From Physcomitrium patens (lineage: Eukaryota > Streptophyta > Bryopsida > Funariales > Funariaceae): DNA of 64,000 nucleotides. The notes under the pieces were generated by a model that had not been told where the DNA came from, ran no database searches, and saw nothing but the letters and a program-made list of their open reading frames with translations. Positions 24,418 to 36,209 of this stretch are shown here, piece by piece. The position numbers and the translations under genes were made by a program. Location of the stretch: NCBI RefSeq assembly GCF_000002425.4, contig NC_037269.1:9514082-9578081 (forward strand). The letters run 5' to 3'. Each line of letters begins with the position of its first letter. Position 1 is the first letter of the stretch.

Positions 24418-24437
24418 TAAGTGTACTCTTGTCAATC

Positions 24438-24977
24438 TGTCAAGGACAAGAACTCGATGAAAGCTAAAGAGTAAGTGAGACTTTTCTCAAAAAGAAATAG
24501 GACAAAATAGAAATATGTATATTAAGAAAGAAACTGGAATGGCTATTGCCAAAATACAAGAAAACTAGAGACCCTTGAAACTAGACTAGAAGCAAGAAAG
24601 GAGTTGACAAGAGTGAAGAGGGCTTCACTCTTGCCTCTATATATACTATCTAACTAGAAGCCACGTGGCGATGTTCTATAAGACCTCCAATATATGTTGA
24701 CTTTCTAGGCCACATGCCTTTGCTTGCAAGGCAAGTTTTCTATGGATGGACCACGTAGTTAGCTTGTTCTTTAAGCTTCCAACATGTGTGGCACATGGCT
24801 AACTTGTTGACCAAGTTTCTAACCTAAAAGTCAACTATAGACTCCTATAAAGTCAAAGCAGCGTCTATGAAGCTTCTAAGAAGCTTCTCTAGAAGATATT
24901 ACACAATTAACCTACTTTTATCTACTTTTACATACTTTTATCTATTCATATAGGTAATTATATGTATGTCCGTGACA
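24438..24977 (-). repeat. 5' LTR of chromovirus copy A
   Basis: 540 bp, one mismatch by eye to the 3' LTR. It is followed on the right by GACTC, the target duplication. It carries a TATATATA tract at 24638-24645, read on the minus strand, likely the core promoter, with the palindrome GCCACGTGGC at 24660-24669 just upstream in the sense direction. Confidence 0.95.
24638..24669 (-). promoter_or_regulatory. LTR core promoter: G-box palindrome and TATA tract
   Basis: In the sense direction a perfect GCCACGTGGC palindrome, a G-box, the classical site for plant bZIP and bHLH factors, precedes TATATATA by about 14 bases. The arrangement suggests that the element's transcription responds to such factors. 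In copy B the palindrome is eroded to GCCACGTAGC while the TATA tract remains. The motif is visible; the regulation is inferred. Confidence 0.5.
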
Positions 24978-24982
24978 GACTC

Positions 24983-27300
24983 ACAAGCAAATTTGAGTGA
25001 ACTTGAGTAAAGTTGAGCTACAAAGTAAGAGCAAGGTAATGAAATTATTTTGAATTGAATTTCTTGCTCTTTTTTAAACAAATAATTAGGATTTTTTAAA
25101 AAAAATATTGCAATAGATGGAGGTAGCTATGATTATAACAACAATGAAGATTAGGTAATCATAATGAATGTGTTTGGTTTTCATTGGTTGGAGATTTAGT
25201 AATAGAAAAATGAAAATAAAAGTCATTATTTTTTCATGATTGTGATGATAGGTGGATTGCTCTAATAAAAGGCTAGATCTATTCCATATTTATGTTAAAA
25301 TAATATTTAAATATTTTTAATAAATATTGATTTTTATAATATTAAATATTTATTTAAAATATAATTTAATTAATTAATTAATTGTAAGAATTAACTTTAT
25401 TTTTTATAAAGAAATTATTTAGATGCTATTTATAAATTTTAATTTTATACTTAAGGTTGTAACATCTTTTCAATTATTAGATTTAATGATTATTTAAATT
25501 TTAATATAAAATATTTTATCATTTTTTATTTTAAATGTGTTTTATATTATTATTTTCTATTGTAGTTGTGAGGTGTTGATATGTTGTCATTGTAGGTAGT
25601 TCATCAAACTATTCTATTGTTGATAAAAACAAACATGTTATAAATAAGTTTTATAGTTTAAAGTAAATTTTATGTGCACTATGATATATAAATACATAAA
25701 TTAACAAGAAATGTATTCAAGATGCAAACAATAGAAAATTAAATAAATACAAATACTTATAGCTTTTATTGTCTTTAAAATAAAAATATTTAAGAATAAT
25801 ATTTTTTATTAAAATTATATATTACAAAATGATCATTCAATAATTAAAATATTTTAGATTTTTATATAACATCAAATGCTACATTTTATACTTATAAGTA
25901 TGATTTTGACCATAGAAGAAGTAATTTTCAACAAGTTACAAAAGACCTACGACATATATATAGAAAATAGACATAAAACATCCATTTTGTGTCTATATAT
26001 TCTACTCTTTATAAAAAAGGTTAAATTTTATTGTATTAATATTTATATCAAACCACTTTTATTTATTGCCTACTTTTAATTTTTGTGATATTGCTTACTA
26101 AAAATTAATATCTATTATATCCAAAGAATATACATAATTACACTAATGTGATACATGAAATAATCTAAATAAAATATTTGATGATGTATGGTGAAAAGAA
26201 ATTATTTATCTTTATTAATTATAATTTTTACATTATAAGCTAATTGTGGTCTTTGTATTGGGCAAGGTAATATCTAAAGTGTATTTTTAATTATAGTACT
26301 TATGAAATATAAACTATGTAATATAAAAAAATGTGATATCTATCTATATCTATATATATATATATATGTGTGTGTGTATATATATATATATGGATATATG
26401 TATGTATGTATATATGTATGTCTTTTTTTAAAATATAATCACATCTATTTTTAATACTAGGTACTAAAAAATTCAATGTGATTGGAAGAAGATTTAATAA
26501 TGTCATTTCACAACAATTTAAATTTCGATTTGATTTAATATATATTTGAATGTTATAAAAAGAAAAGAATGCTAGTATGATAGAAGATATAATTATTGAA
26601 AGTAGAAGACATTCTTTTAAAAAATGCTTATTATGAAACTCCGTAATGTGTCTATGTATAGTAATATAGTCCATCAATAGTTAAAATACCCTGAAAAGAA
26701 TATAACACAACTTTATTTAATTATTTGTTTACCTTATTATCATAAATTAACAGTGGTCTTTGTAATAAATTTCTACATGGATGATTGGTATCTTTGTTCA
26801 ATCTTTTTAAATGAATTTCATGTTTTAATTTCTTTAAGCATTAATATTTGTCTAACTTTTACTTTTGTAATTTTTTTTGTTTGATGCCTTTTACTTATAA
26901 ATTTTAAAACCAGCCAACTGTTCATTTTCATAGCCCACAAAAGCAAGATAACAAAATCACCTTATCTTGGATGTCCACAAAGCATAAAGATAAAAGTCTC
27001 TGAAATGCCACATTCACACATATTAATAAACATTAAAACCCCAGATCAGGTATAATTTTAAGAAACCTGTCGCAAGCAACCCTTTTACTATTGACCAACA
27101 ACAACCACATTAGTTGCACTTCAGTTGCAAATTTAAGCTGAAACTACAGAATTAGCAATAGCAAAGTGGAGTCCACTCATTTATTATTACTAACCCACAT
27201 GAACGTTGTTCTCTTTTCACACTTTGGCATCGAAAATGGCCACAAATTTAACAACGGAGAAAATATTATTTATGTTGCCATCACGTCCTCCTTTGCCAGC
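24983..27300. other. AT-rich intergenic region with microsatellites
   Basis: No coding signal. Very AT-rich, with (AT)n, (GT)n and (ATGT)n tracts at about 26340-26420. Composition shifts toward balanced after about 26900, at the edge of the second gene island. Confidence 0.6.
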
Positions 27301-27329
27301 TTCTCACGTTCTCAGTGTTGTGCTGTGTT

Positions 27330-27432
27330 TTGTTGTGTGTGTGTGTGTGTTTCTTGAGAGCTGGTTTTGTTTTTGAGAGTTGTGAGTATGTGTGTGTGCG
27401 TGTGTTTTTCTGTTTTGCTTTATTTTTGAGAG

Positions 27433-27464
<32 letters not shown>

Positions 27465-27520
27465 TTTTCTGTTTTGTTTTGTTTTTGAGAGGTGTGTGTG
27501 TGTGTGTGTGTTTTCTTTTG
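27330..27520. repeat. GT-rich microsatellite tracts upstream of the zinc-finger gene
   Basis: Three related units, each a (TG)n run followed by T-rich sequence containing GTTTTGTTTT or similar and then TTTGAGAG, occur in tandem just 5' of the ATG at 27563. They lie where a promoter or leader is expected. The unit structure suggests local duplication plus slippage. Confidence 0.7.
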
Positions 27521-27562
27521 TTTTGTTTTTGTTGTCGTTGATTTTGTTGTTGCATTGGCATC

Positions 27563-30299
27563 ATGGATCGCATTTCCTCGGCGTCTTCATCCGTGCACAG
27601 CGGTGATGCTGCTGCTGCCCCAAGCTGCCACAAGCGCAGTAGGAAGGCTGGCATTTATGCTGATCACAGCCAAGGTAACACAGACTGGTGATCCCCACCC
27701 CTCCTCATGGTCGCAGAATGTGCTTTGAATTCTCACTCTCTGCCTCGGAAGGGACGCACACTGTTGTTGTTGTTGTTGTTGTTGTTGTGTTGCATGGCTC
27801 GTGTTTCTCGCAATGTGGATGGCTAATTTGTGCTCTGAAGTGTGGACTCGGTGTTGCTGTGGGTTATATTCAGTCTGCCGTCTGTGAACGCTGTTTGGTC
27901 AAGTTAGAGTTTGACTTGGTTTCGTGTTTCTTCTAATATGACAAAGTGCAGGTGGTGTTGTTTGCCATCTGTTGTGTAATTCACGTCTTGGTTTTATTTT
28001 TTGTTTGTTTGTTTGTTTGTGTGTTTGTTTTTACATTGTTTTTTTTTTTTTTTTTTTTTTAATGTTTTTTCGCTTTTGTGGTTGGTAATATAAAGTGAGT
28101 TTCGAAAAAGGAGGTTTGTTTTCAAATTAAGTGGGTTGGACAGGTATACAACTTATGCAAAACTGGTTCTGGAACTTCATTTGACTTAAATGAATTTGAC
28201 AGATCCATCGACCTGGTCGATTTCACAAACTTTTTCACATTTCACTGTGCTTCTTTGTGAGTGAATATGAGAGAGTGCTTGAGATTGAACCTGTTTTGCC
28301 AGGAGATGAATAACACTCTCTTCATTTTTTGTTTTAATTTTTTTTTTTTTTTTTTTTTTTTTTTGTGTGCTGTTGTCTAAGCTCTTTCAGCATCGATATA
28401 CTTCTGTAAGTGCTGCTTCAGAAGGATCATGATATCTAGAGGCGAATTGTGGTATTACTTACGGATGTTGGGTTTTCTTTTCTTTTTTCTAGTTCTTTTT
28501 CCCCACAACAAATTGAGCTCGCATGTAATGTGGATTGCAGGAAGAAAGCCACCACCATCTGTGCCGACTATATTGTTTGACTGGAACGGGGTCGGAGGTG
28601 TGGCTCAAAATACAAAGCTCGGAGAGAACGGAGACAAAAAATTCAAGTGCAGATTTTGCCCTAAATCTTACTCAAAGTCACAAGCCTTGGGGGGCCACAT
28701 GAATGGTCACCACGAAGGTGTATTCTCGTTAGTTTCATCAAAGTCTTGGGAATCGTATTGAATATGATATATGCTTGTTAACATCGCGGTGTCCTTATTC
28801 TCTTTCTAACTTTTCCAATGTTTGCCATTCTAGCGAGAGACTTAGAAAAGTGGAAGGAATATGAAAGACTTTGCCACAAGTATCCAGCCGCCACCACAAA
28901 CTCAAGGTATGTAAATAATCGCTATTGCACTCACGTAACCAAGCTGGAGCTGCAGGCAACTAGTTGAACTTTTCTTCAGCACATAGTGAGTTTGTGTCCA
29001 ACTGCCAACAAGTTTTTCCTGGTGAGACTATGGTTGTTGATCATTCTTACGACTGATCGTTTTCAAAGTACGATTAGAAGTGCAACACGAATAAAGTCCT
29101 TACTTAATATGCTAATAATGCTGATGATGTCTACATTCTAGCAGGCAAGGAATATCTTCTTGGGACCCTTTTCCTCAGATGCAGATACACCATTTGTTGT
29201 GTGGGGCCTCCGCTGTAACGCAGCAAGCTTTGCGTAAAGAAGCAATTGTATGTGTCACTTCAAGCTTCTTTTCTTTTTTCCTTTTTGTCTTCCTTTTTTT
29301 TTCCTGCTTAAACTGAAAGTGCATGAATTCTACCCTCAGTAATTCGAGGTTGTAGCGCAGGCTGGAGTTTCAGGGGTGCAGAGCGTTGGTGTGCTAGGAC
29401 AGCAACAAATTCACAAACCAGAACAATCGTGGTCCAACATGAAAACGCCTCGACACCAAAATCAACCCCAATTGACACACCAATCACAAGGCCAACAAAA
29501 CCATCGCAGCTCACTGCATCTGGAACCGTGGCAATACGGCACTTCGGTGGGAGGAGGTGGTCATCTGCCAAACAATGCGTTTCAAAACATACCCCACAAT
29601 CCCACGGCTCTTGGCCTTGAAGCTGTGGATGTCAACTTCCAGCAGAAGGCGTCGATGCAGGTGATGTTTGGACTTAGCCTTGGTGCTCCGACAACAATGG
29701 AAGCCCCCAGCTCGTCCAGATTCCCACCCCACCAGATGCTGAATCCAGGCCTCATGGGCTCTGAGTATGTGTTTGATGCGGGTCATGGCAATAACACAAG
29801 CTCTGCAGTCACGTCACACTCTCGTGTAAACTGTGCGAATCCACAATCCTTCCAGCAAGTGATGCATAGCTCCTCCCCACGTGCAATTACGTATCCTCCA
29901 AACCCTGGAGTGGTTTCTTCCCTCCGATCAATACCTGTACAAATTGCACAAGACGCTCCCCCCTTCCCCCAACCAGCATTCGACTGCACAACATCGAATC
30001 TCATTCCACCGACTAGTCTCCGGCATCTAGTGACGCGAGTGCCCAGTGGTGATATTCCAGTCCAAGTGCCGCAACAGCCACTGGAGGACGAGAGGGACAC
30101 CAGTTTGCAAGGCATTCAAACGACGTTCAGCTCCGAGCAGTCAATGGGGGTTGAGATAATTCCCAATCTTCCAGAACCAGCATCCAACTCCGACAAATTC
30201 GACGATTCATTCAATTGGTTTGAATGTTACGGATTAGAGGGACAGGGAGGGTTGGAGGAGACCATTCATGAAAAGCCATGGTTTAGAACCCCAAAATAG
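27563..30299 (+). CDS. QALGGH-type single C2H2 zinc-finger protein with Gln/Pro-rich C-terminus
   Basis: Likely nuclear transcription regulator. Exons: 27563-27674, 28541-28717, 28834-28906, 29145-29247 and a long last exon from about 29361 to the stop at 30299; phases agree and give about 467 aa. Exon 1 encodes a Ser-rich basic N-terminus (MDRISSASSSVHSG). Exon 2 carries the only finger, FKCRFCPKSYSKSQALGGHMNGHH, with the invariant QALGGH core. Exon 3 encodes a charged helix (RDLEKWKEYERLCHKY). The last exon is rich in Gln, Pro, Asn and Ser and ends in an acidic segment (DKFDDSFNWFECYG), like an activation domain. The last acceptor is uncertain: CAG at 29358-29360 or GAG at 29346-29348 keeps the long frame, while the strong-looking CTCAG at 29337-29339 would bring in a stop at once. 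A small exon near 28987-29021 was considered but breaks the frame. Confidence 0.75.
28039..28062. repeat. poly-T tract in intron 1
   Basis: A run of more than 20 T lies in the first intron of the zinc-finger gene, with a second, longer run at about 28337-28363 in the same intron. Confidence 0.8.
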
Positions 30300-30827
30300 G
30301 GTGAGATGTCATATAGATTGGAGTGCTACTCCTTTGTACACATTCAGAAATAATAACGTGACCTACGCTGGCTGGGTAGCAAAGCAGGTACCCTGAACGA
30401 GCTTGCATGAGAAAAGCACTTCTAGAGTTTGGCTCGCACCGAGTCTGAGAAATGTCGCTCTTCAAGCTGGCGTAGTTGACGAGTGAACCTATTGCTGTTC
30501 AGGATAATAAATTTCCTTACCTAGCTGTATTACACTTGTTAGCACCAAAAACAAACCTACACGAAAGTGACGATGTAGTGATTTCTGAAGTATCCTGAAG
30601 AGATAGGGAAAAGCATTCCCAAGAGGAGCCACTGATGGTCTCTCTCTGTACTAGCTAATTTCATGTGAGAATGTCATGTGGCCGCTGAAAAATGTGTTGC
30701 GATACCCTATGCTCCAATTGAATAATAGGCTCATGTCTTTCACGGACCTCCCTAAGATTCTCCAAGCTTTTTCTTCGTCTTCCTTGTTAGTTGAGTAAGT
30801 TTTCTTGGCTCGTTTGTCGACCTTTCA

Positions 30828-31742
30828 TTACACTGCCCGCCTCTTCAAGTCCAGCGTGAGGGGCTTTGCTCCACTTCGCCGTTTCCAAAGCAGAACCTCA
30901 TCACTTCCACCTCTCGTATTGTTACACACCGCTGCAGGCGGTCTTGAGGCTATGCATTTAGTTTCCTCGTTACATTTGATTTCACTCGGTTTCGTCTTGG
31001 AAGCGCTCACATCACTCACACCAGGAGATTCATCTCGCGCCGAGTCGCACTCCAGCTGCAGCATCATGAGGGACTTGGCCAAGAAGGTGCCGGTCTGTGT
31101 CCTGCTGGACTTCATGTCCAAGGTGGGTGCCGTCTTGGCAATGCTGGAGCAGGCTGAACTGAACCTGTTGAGATCTACGTGAAACTCGTTCTCGTTCCGG
31201 CTTTGCACGCTGGGGTTTAACATTCCTCTTGGACCGAGGAATTGTCGCCATCTGGATGGCTTCGGAGAGGAGGGCGCGGACGCGCTCTCGAATCTCTGAG
31301 GCTTCTCTCGCATTGATTTCAAACTCCGCAGGTCTGGCGCTGCCTCTGCAGCGTTCGTTGGCGTTTTGGGCGGTGTTTTAGGTGGTGTCTTCGACTTGTC
31401 TTTCTTCACCTGCGCCACGAGTATCATACATAGATTCATTCTCGTAGCCATGGGTACGTTCGGGATCGAGAATTCAGAGCACCGTGTCTCATAGCCCTAA
31501 CTTGTCCATGTCCGCAGCGAAACGGATTCGAACCGCACAAGAAAAACCCTTTTCTGCGATGGGAAGGAGAAAACCGATAAGGAGGAATAGTAGAATACCT
31601 GTCCGATACAAGTGACAACAGGTGACGTTGGATCGTCGCCACTGTCGTGGTCGGCAGCGCCGTCGAGGAAGCCACCCCGTGGCAAAGAGTTCAAAGGCTG
31701 CACTGTCGATGCTCCTTGTTTCTGTCCCCCAATACTCACCAT
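30828..31742 (-). CDS. plant-conserved VTCIGQ-motif protein (syringolide-induced 14-1-1-like)
   Basis: Two coding exons on the minus strand, 31742-31599 and 31409-30828, joined in phase 0 by a GT-AG intron, give 241 aa. Exon 1 starts at ATG 31742 (MVSIGGQKQG) and ends with GDDPTSPVVTCIGQ. The junction then gives VKKDKSKTPP, which recreates the hallmark of a land-plant family with SSPKVTCIGQVR-type sequence, known from soybean syringolide-induced protein 14-1-1 and relatives. The rest is basic and Ser/Pro-rich, with TPPKTPPKTP repeats, SRWRQFLGPRG and a long low-complexity tail; it looks largely disordered. The biochemical role of the family is unknown. An AG (TTTTGCAG) 15 nt before the ATG could accept a 5' leader exon. 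The gene converges with the zinc-finger gene, with about 530 bases between their stops. Confidence 0.72.
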
Positions 31743-31802
31743 AGCTGGATGCACTATCTGCAAAATCACACCACTACCACATTTCACTACAAAGTCCGCC
31801 AC

Positions 31803-33600
31803 AGCACGTGGGGCTAAACCTCGTATTTACTGCAGAAATCTCACCCCGGCGACCCTAATGGAAGGCTAGTAGGAAAAATTTCTCATGTTGGGTTCGTTTC
31901 TAAGAAATCCGAAACCCTTCACAATTCATAAACAAACATCCTCACACAGAAACGCAAATTTCCAGCTCAAGATATCACAAGCACCGATAGCTGAGGGTAA
32001 CGGACCAGATTAATGGCACCAGCTCGGAAACACGCAAGCATATGAGCTCCGCCACTGGAGCAGTTCATCCTTTCCCTCCCCCTTGCACCCTCAAACTCGC
32101 CAGCTGCAGCAGAACCCTTCACCTTCCTGTTCTCCGTGTAGGAAAAATTTCCTTTGCTGTTGTACGAGGTCCCCGGCTGCTCCACCTCCTCCGACCACTC
32201 ATGGTGACCGTGATCCAACGTCTCAGCCGGAAGTAAACAAGTGAAGTTCCGCAGCCCCAACCTCGTCATGATCTCCAAAATTCTCCTCCTCCCTCGAAAG
32301 GATGCAACGATTATCCAAACCGTGGTGGCAAAAAGCATCGAACGGGGAATCCCTTCACTGTTTAGTCCAGTGACCAACACGACTCCATTGCTGAGCGTGT
32401 ATGCATCTCACCAGAAAGCACGTCCTAACGTCAACGACCGCACGTCGAAGGTCTGATGGATCACGTTTCGCTTAGAAACCGCCAACGCATCACTGGCCTT
32501 CAAATAGATGTTCAGTCTGACCGAATCCGCCCCGCAATTTGACAGGTATCAAAATCAGACCACGACATAATTCTTGACTTAGAGTTAATGCGACGATCTC
32601 CAGCACATCATCACAGGCGCCCTCCTGGCCACCCTTCCTCTACCCTTTGCAAGCTTTCCAAAACTTTACCAACAACACGTTACGACCACTAACGCCGCGC
32701 CAGCAAGCAAGCAAGCAGCTCACAACGCAGCAGAACCAGGAGGAGGAGGAGGAAGAAGAAGAGAAGGCGGGTCAGGAGTAGAAGTACTTCACGCAGAGAC
32801 TAGAGAATGATCACACGCAGGCTGGCCCGACAGAAAGCTGGATTGCTGCACATGGGACGCAAGACGAATGGGTAGATGCATTAACACTCTTACAAGGCTT
32901 ACCCCGTGGCCTGCAATCTCTGCACATGCCGATTAATTCAAGGATGGGGATCCGTGGCATCCCCTCCAAGGGTCACCCCATAGTTTCAACCCCAACTAGT
33001 AGTCGCAGTCAAAAGATCGTTGCCAGCCCCCAGTCGCCCCTTCCACGAGTGACTGTGATACTCACGGTACGCTGCGGAATCTTCACAACCCCGAGGTGAC
33101 GAGCTGATTAGCTTAACCCAACCCAACTCAACCCAACCCCGCAAGTGCAACCCGACTTCGCAGTGGTGTTAATCTCGAGGCTATGGAGGCTGCCGCTGCT
33201 GCTGCCACTGCTGGCTGGCTGCTGCTCCTGCTGCTGTGATGCAAGCTTGCCGCACGCTTGGCGCAGGGAGTTGGCGCGCCTTCCCATCTTTGACTCCCAC
33301 TTTTGGTTTTGCTAATGTGCGAGGTTAGTCTTCACTCGAGTAGCTTGATGATGGAGGCACCGTGTGATTAAGCCGACGTGCGATGAGATTAGTGCTAAAT
33401 TAGGATCCCATGACAGTTTCCCGATAAGACTCCAGATCCCACACACTTGCATCAGTGGCTCCGTGTTGACCTCCTCCCCCCCCCTCGCCGCGCCGCTTGC
33501 AGATTCTTCCCATCACCGCTGCAATTATAAAAATTGCGGTTTTGATTAGCAGAATCCAAACTGGAGTTCACTCATTCTCCACCGATGCTGGCTTCATTCT
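31803..33600. other. probable leader and promoter region of the VTCIGQ gene
   Basis: GC-richer than its surroundings, with GAG/GAA repeats at about 32740-32765 and short open frames on both strands. A minus-strand frame at 31967-32380 could be an upstream ORF or leader exon, but no family is recognised. A C-run occurs near 33476-33484. Confidence 0.4.
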
Positions 33601-36176
33601 CCTCTCAGGATTTCCTTTATTCTGTTCTGTACCCCAAATTGCCATGCTTCATTCATCAAGGTGACATGTGGGTGATTATGTTGATTAGATATTGTGTGTG
33701 TGTGTGTGTGTTTGTGGGTATTGGTTTTATGAGTTTTAATATGGGTTACATGAGGTGGTGTGGTGCCTTTTCCTTAGGGTAGGAACGTTGCTTGGCCTTT
33801 CCTTATTCACTACATTGATGTTAAAGTTGGAGTTGGTCTGTGGGTCTTTGTCAAAAAGTCTTGGTCAAAGTTTGAATGAACAATAAAACATATATATATA
33901 TATATATATATATGTATTTGTGTGTGTGTGTGTGGATATTCTTTAGTGCCCCTTGTAGATATGAATGCACAGAAAAGAAGGGTTATCATAGAGTTTCAAA
34001 GCGTTGAGAAAGCACATGATTTGTGTTCTCATTTTTCTCAAGTCAGCTTTCAACTACTGAATTATCCCTCAGAGCATGCAAATAGTCAATTTGGAATAGG
34101 ATCTACATTTTCCATGAAATCTCTCAAAGACTTCTCGTCGACCAACATCATCATCACCAAACAGTGCCGCACTTTATACATGACTAGATGTTGAAAAATA
34201 TGAGAGTTTTCTAAAACTCGGAGCAGTGAATTCTCACGCACATCAATAAATTATATTTTGTATACACATGCAATAAAAACTCACTGCAAGTTGGAGCTAC
34301 AATGAAGCACGAGGCTAAACCAATGTTGACTATGGTATGGGGCCACACAAGATGGATGCTTAGATTTAAAAAAACAGGAGAGTTTTCTCAAACTTGTAAC
34401 TACAAGTCTATGATCTATAACATGTTTGTATATACATGTGATCATGATGTGTGAAAGAATATTTTTATATGCCCATATATGATCTTGACCAATTTTTAGT
34501 ATGAAAATGTGGCAAACCAGCATCAGAGACAATTAAACAGGCTCAGGCAATGGCCAAATGATGTAGGGGCAAATTAGGGTTTTGAATAAATGTATGGTGT
34601 GCGTTTGAGCTTGTTCGAGTTATGGAGTCTTTCTCTCAACATCAAATCTTTTTAATTCTACTTCCAAAGCCAATGCCACAGTAAAAAAAAAAAAAAAAAA
34701 AAAAAAAAATCGCTTTATTACTAGTGTTGAATCAATAATACAGGCCAGATCCAAGGGATTATTTTCACATGTTTTTTTTAAATGCTCAAGAGAGTTTTTC
34801 CTCATGAATACGTCGCTAGTTCTTTCAAATTCATATAAAAATTCATTCAAGGAATGCATAAATTACAACTTAGAAATTTGTAAGTTGCAATGTTTGTAGA
34901 GAAATTGGCAATACCCATTGTTTTTGAGAAAAAAGAAACACCTTTTAAATGAATGATTGAAACTAGTTGGCAATGTGCTCTTAGATACTTTCTTCTTGTT
35001 ATCCTTTTTTTTTTTTTTTTTTTTCTGTTTTTTAAAGAGGCATTTAACAAACGTTGCCAAAAGTTCACTACACATTCATGGACAAGACAAAATCCAGATA
35101 AGAGTATTAAAACATATATTCCTCTAATTATATCATATACAACGTTAAGGAAATGTAGCTTTTAGTGAGAAAGAATGGAATCTCTACAGCCTTCAGGGTT
35201 TGAAAGTAAAGAGATGCCTAAATTGGCTTTTGAGGTCTTTCATTTGCCAAATGGCAGAGACCTGCTGAAATCATTTAGTGCGAAGACAACAGAGAGATGT
35301 CATAATAAATAAATAAATAAATAATTAAAGACACAGAAAAAACAAGAAAGAAAAAAAGAATGCAATGTACCCACTTGTGATATTTCCTTGGCTCTTTTGT
35401 AGAAGGGAACTATGTCAGAGGATGATGCCGTGGTAATGGGGTTTTAAAAGCTTTTTTTATTATTCCTTTATTTATACACTGTTGGCGTCAGTTTTTTTTT
35501 TTTATGGCAATTTGTCTAATTTGGAAGCTTTTTCCTTTATCAATGTGATAATTGATTCTTAATAATCTCGTTTTCATTGTCCCTTTTGTTAAAGTAACAT
35601 TCTAGTATGGAAGTTACTCCGTACTTTTTGTTTGAACACAAACTTATTTCTTTGAATCCAAATAGTCCATAAGCAAAGCCCACAAAGTAGCAACTATATT
35701 TTCCAAAAACATTTGGATCTAAGAAAGATCTTAGTTGCAAATATGGCATATTTCTATGAGAAGGTCTTCTATGGACACTATTATCAAGGATTTGAAGTCA
35801 ATTTGTATAGGAGAGGGATAGACCGATCTCAAATTTTGCAAGCTTGTAAACACTCCTAGAATTGATGTATGATAGATTGAGGCTTGTTAAGAGGGCATAC
35901 AACATACTAAATGCCAATGATAGGATTGACTTTGCATCTCTATGTGTTGATTGCTACTCTTTTATGCCAAATAAATGTTGCTACTTTGGAAGAGGAGGGT
36001 TGGAATCAAACGACATTCTAATTAAATTGAAAATTAAAATCTCATAAAGAATTTTATTTGTGTGTCAATGTATTAGTGTTGGGCAAATTCTTTTGCAAAA
36101 GTTGTCATTCTAACTTGGCCAAATAGGTTAATAATTCTTCTTTTGACGTCCAAAAATAAGGATTGGGTAAAAGAAA

Positions 36177-36209
<33 letters not shown>

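Larger units (their letters stand above)
18629..24977 (-). mobile_element. complete young Ty3/Gypsy chromovirus, copy A
   Basis: Full-length LTR retrotransposon of 6349 bp in minus orientation. Two 540-bp LTRs (18629-19168 and 24438-24977) start TG and end CA in the sense orientation, and the element is flanked by the 5-bp target duplication GACTC (18624-18628 and 24978-24982). Order in the sense direction: 5' LTR, primer-site-like motif, gag, pol (protease, reverse transcriptase, RNase H, integrase with C-terminal chromodomain), an extra 140-aa frame, polypurine tract, 3' LTR. The LTRs differ at only one position by eye (19161 versus 24970), so the insertion is recent. The coding region nevertheless has three in-frame stops, so this copy is probably not autonomous. 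Confidence 0.95.

Noticed and set aside
27304..27654. 116-codon minus-strand frame rich in Thr-His
   Set aside because: Product of reading (GT)n microsatellites; not a protein.
28987..29021. Small candidate exon (SEFVSNCQQVFP) in the zinc-finger gene
   Set aside because: Including it breaks the phase with the next exon, whereas skipping it gives a consistent frame.
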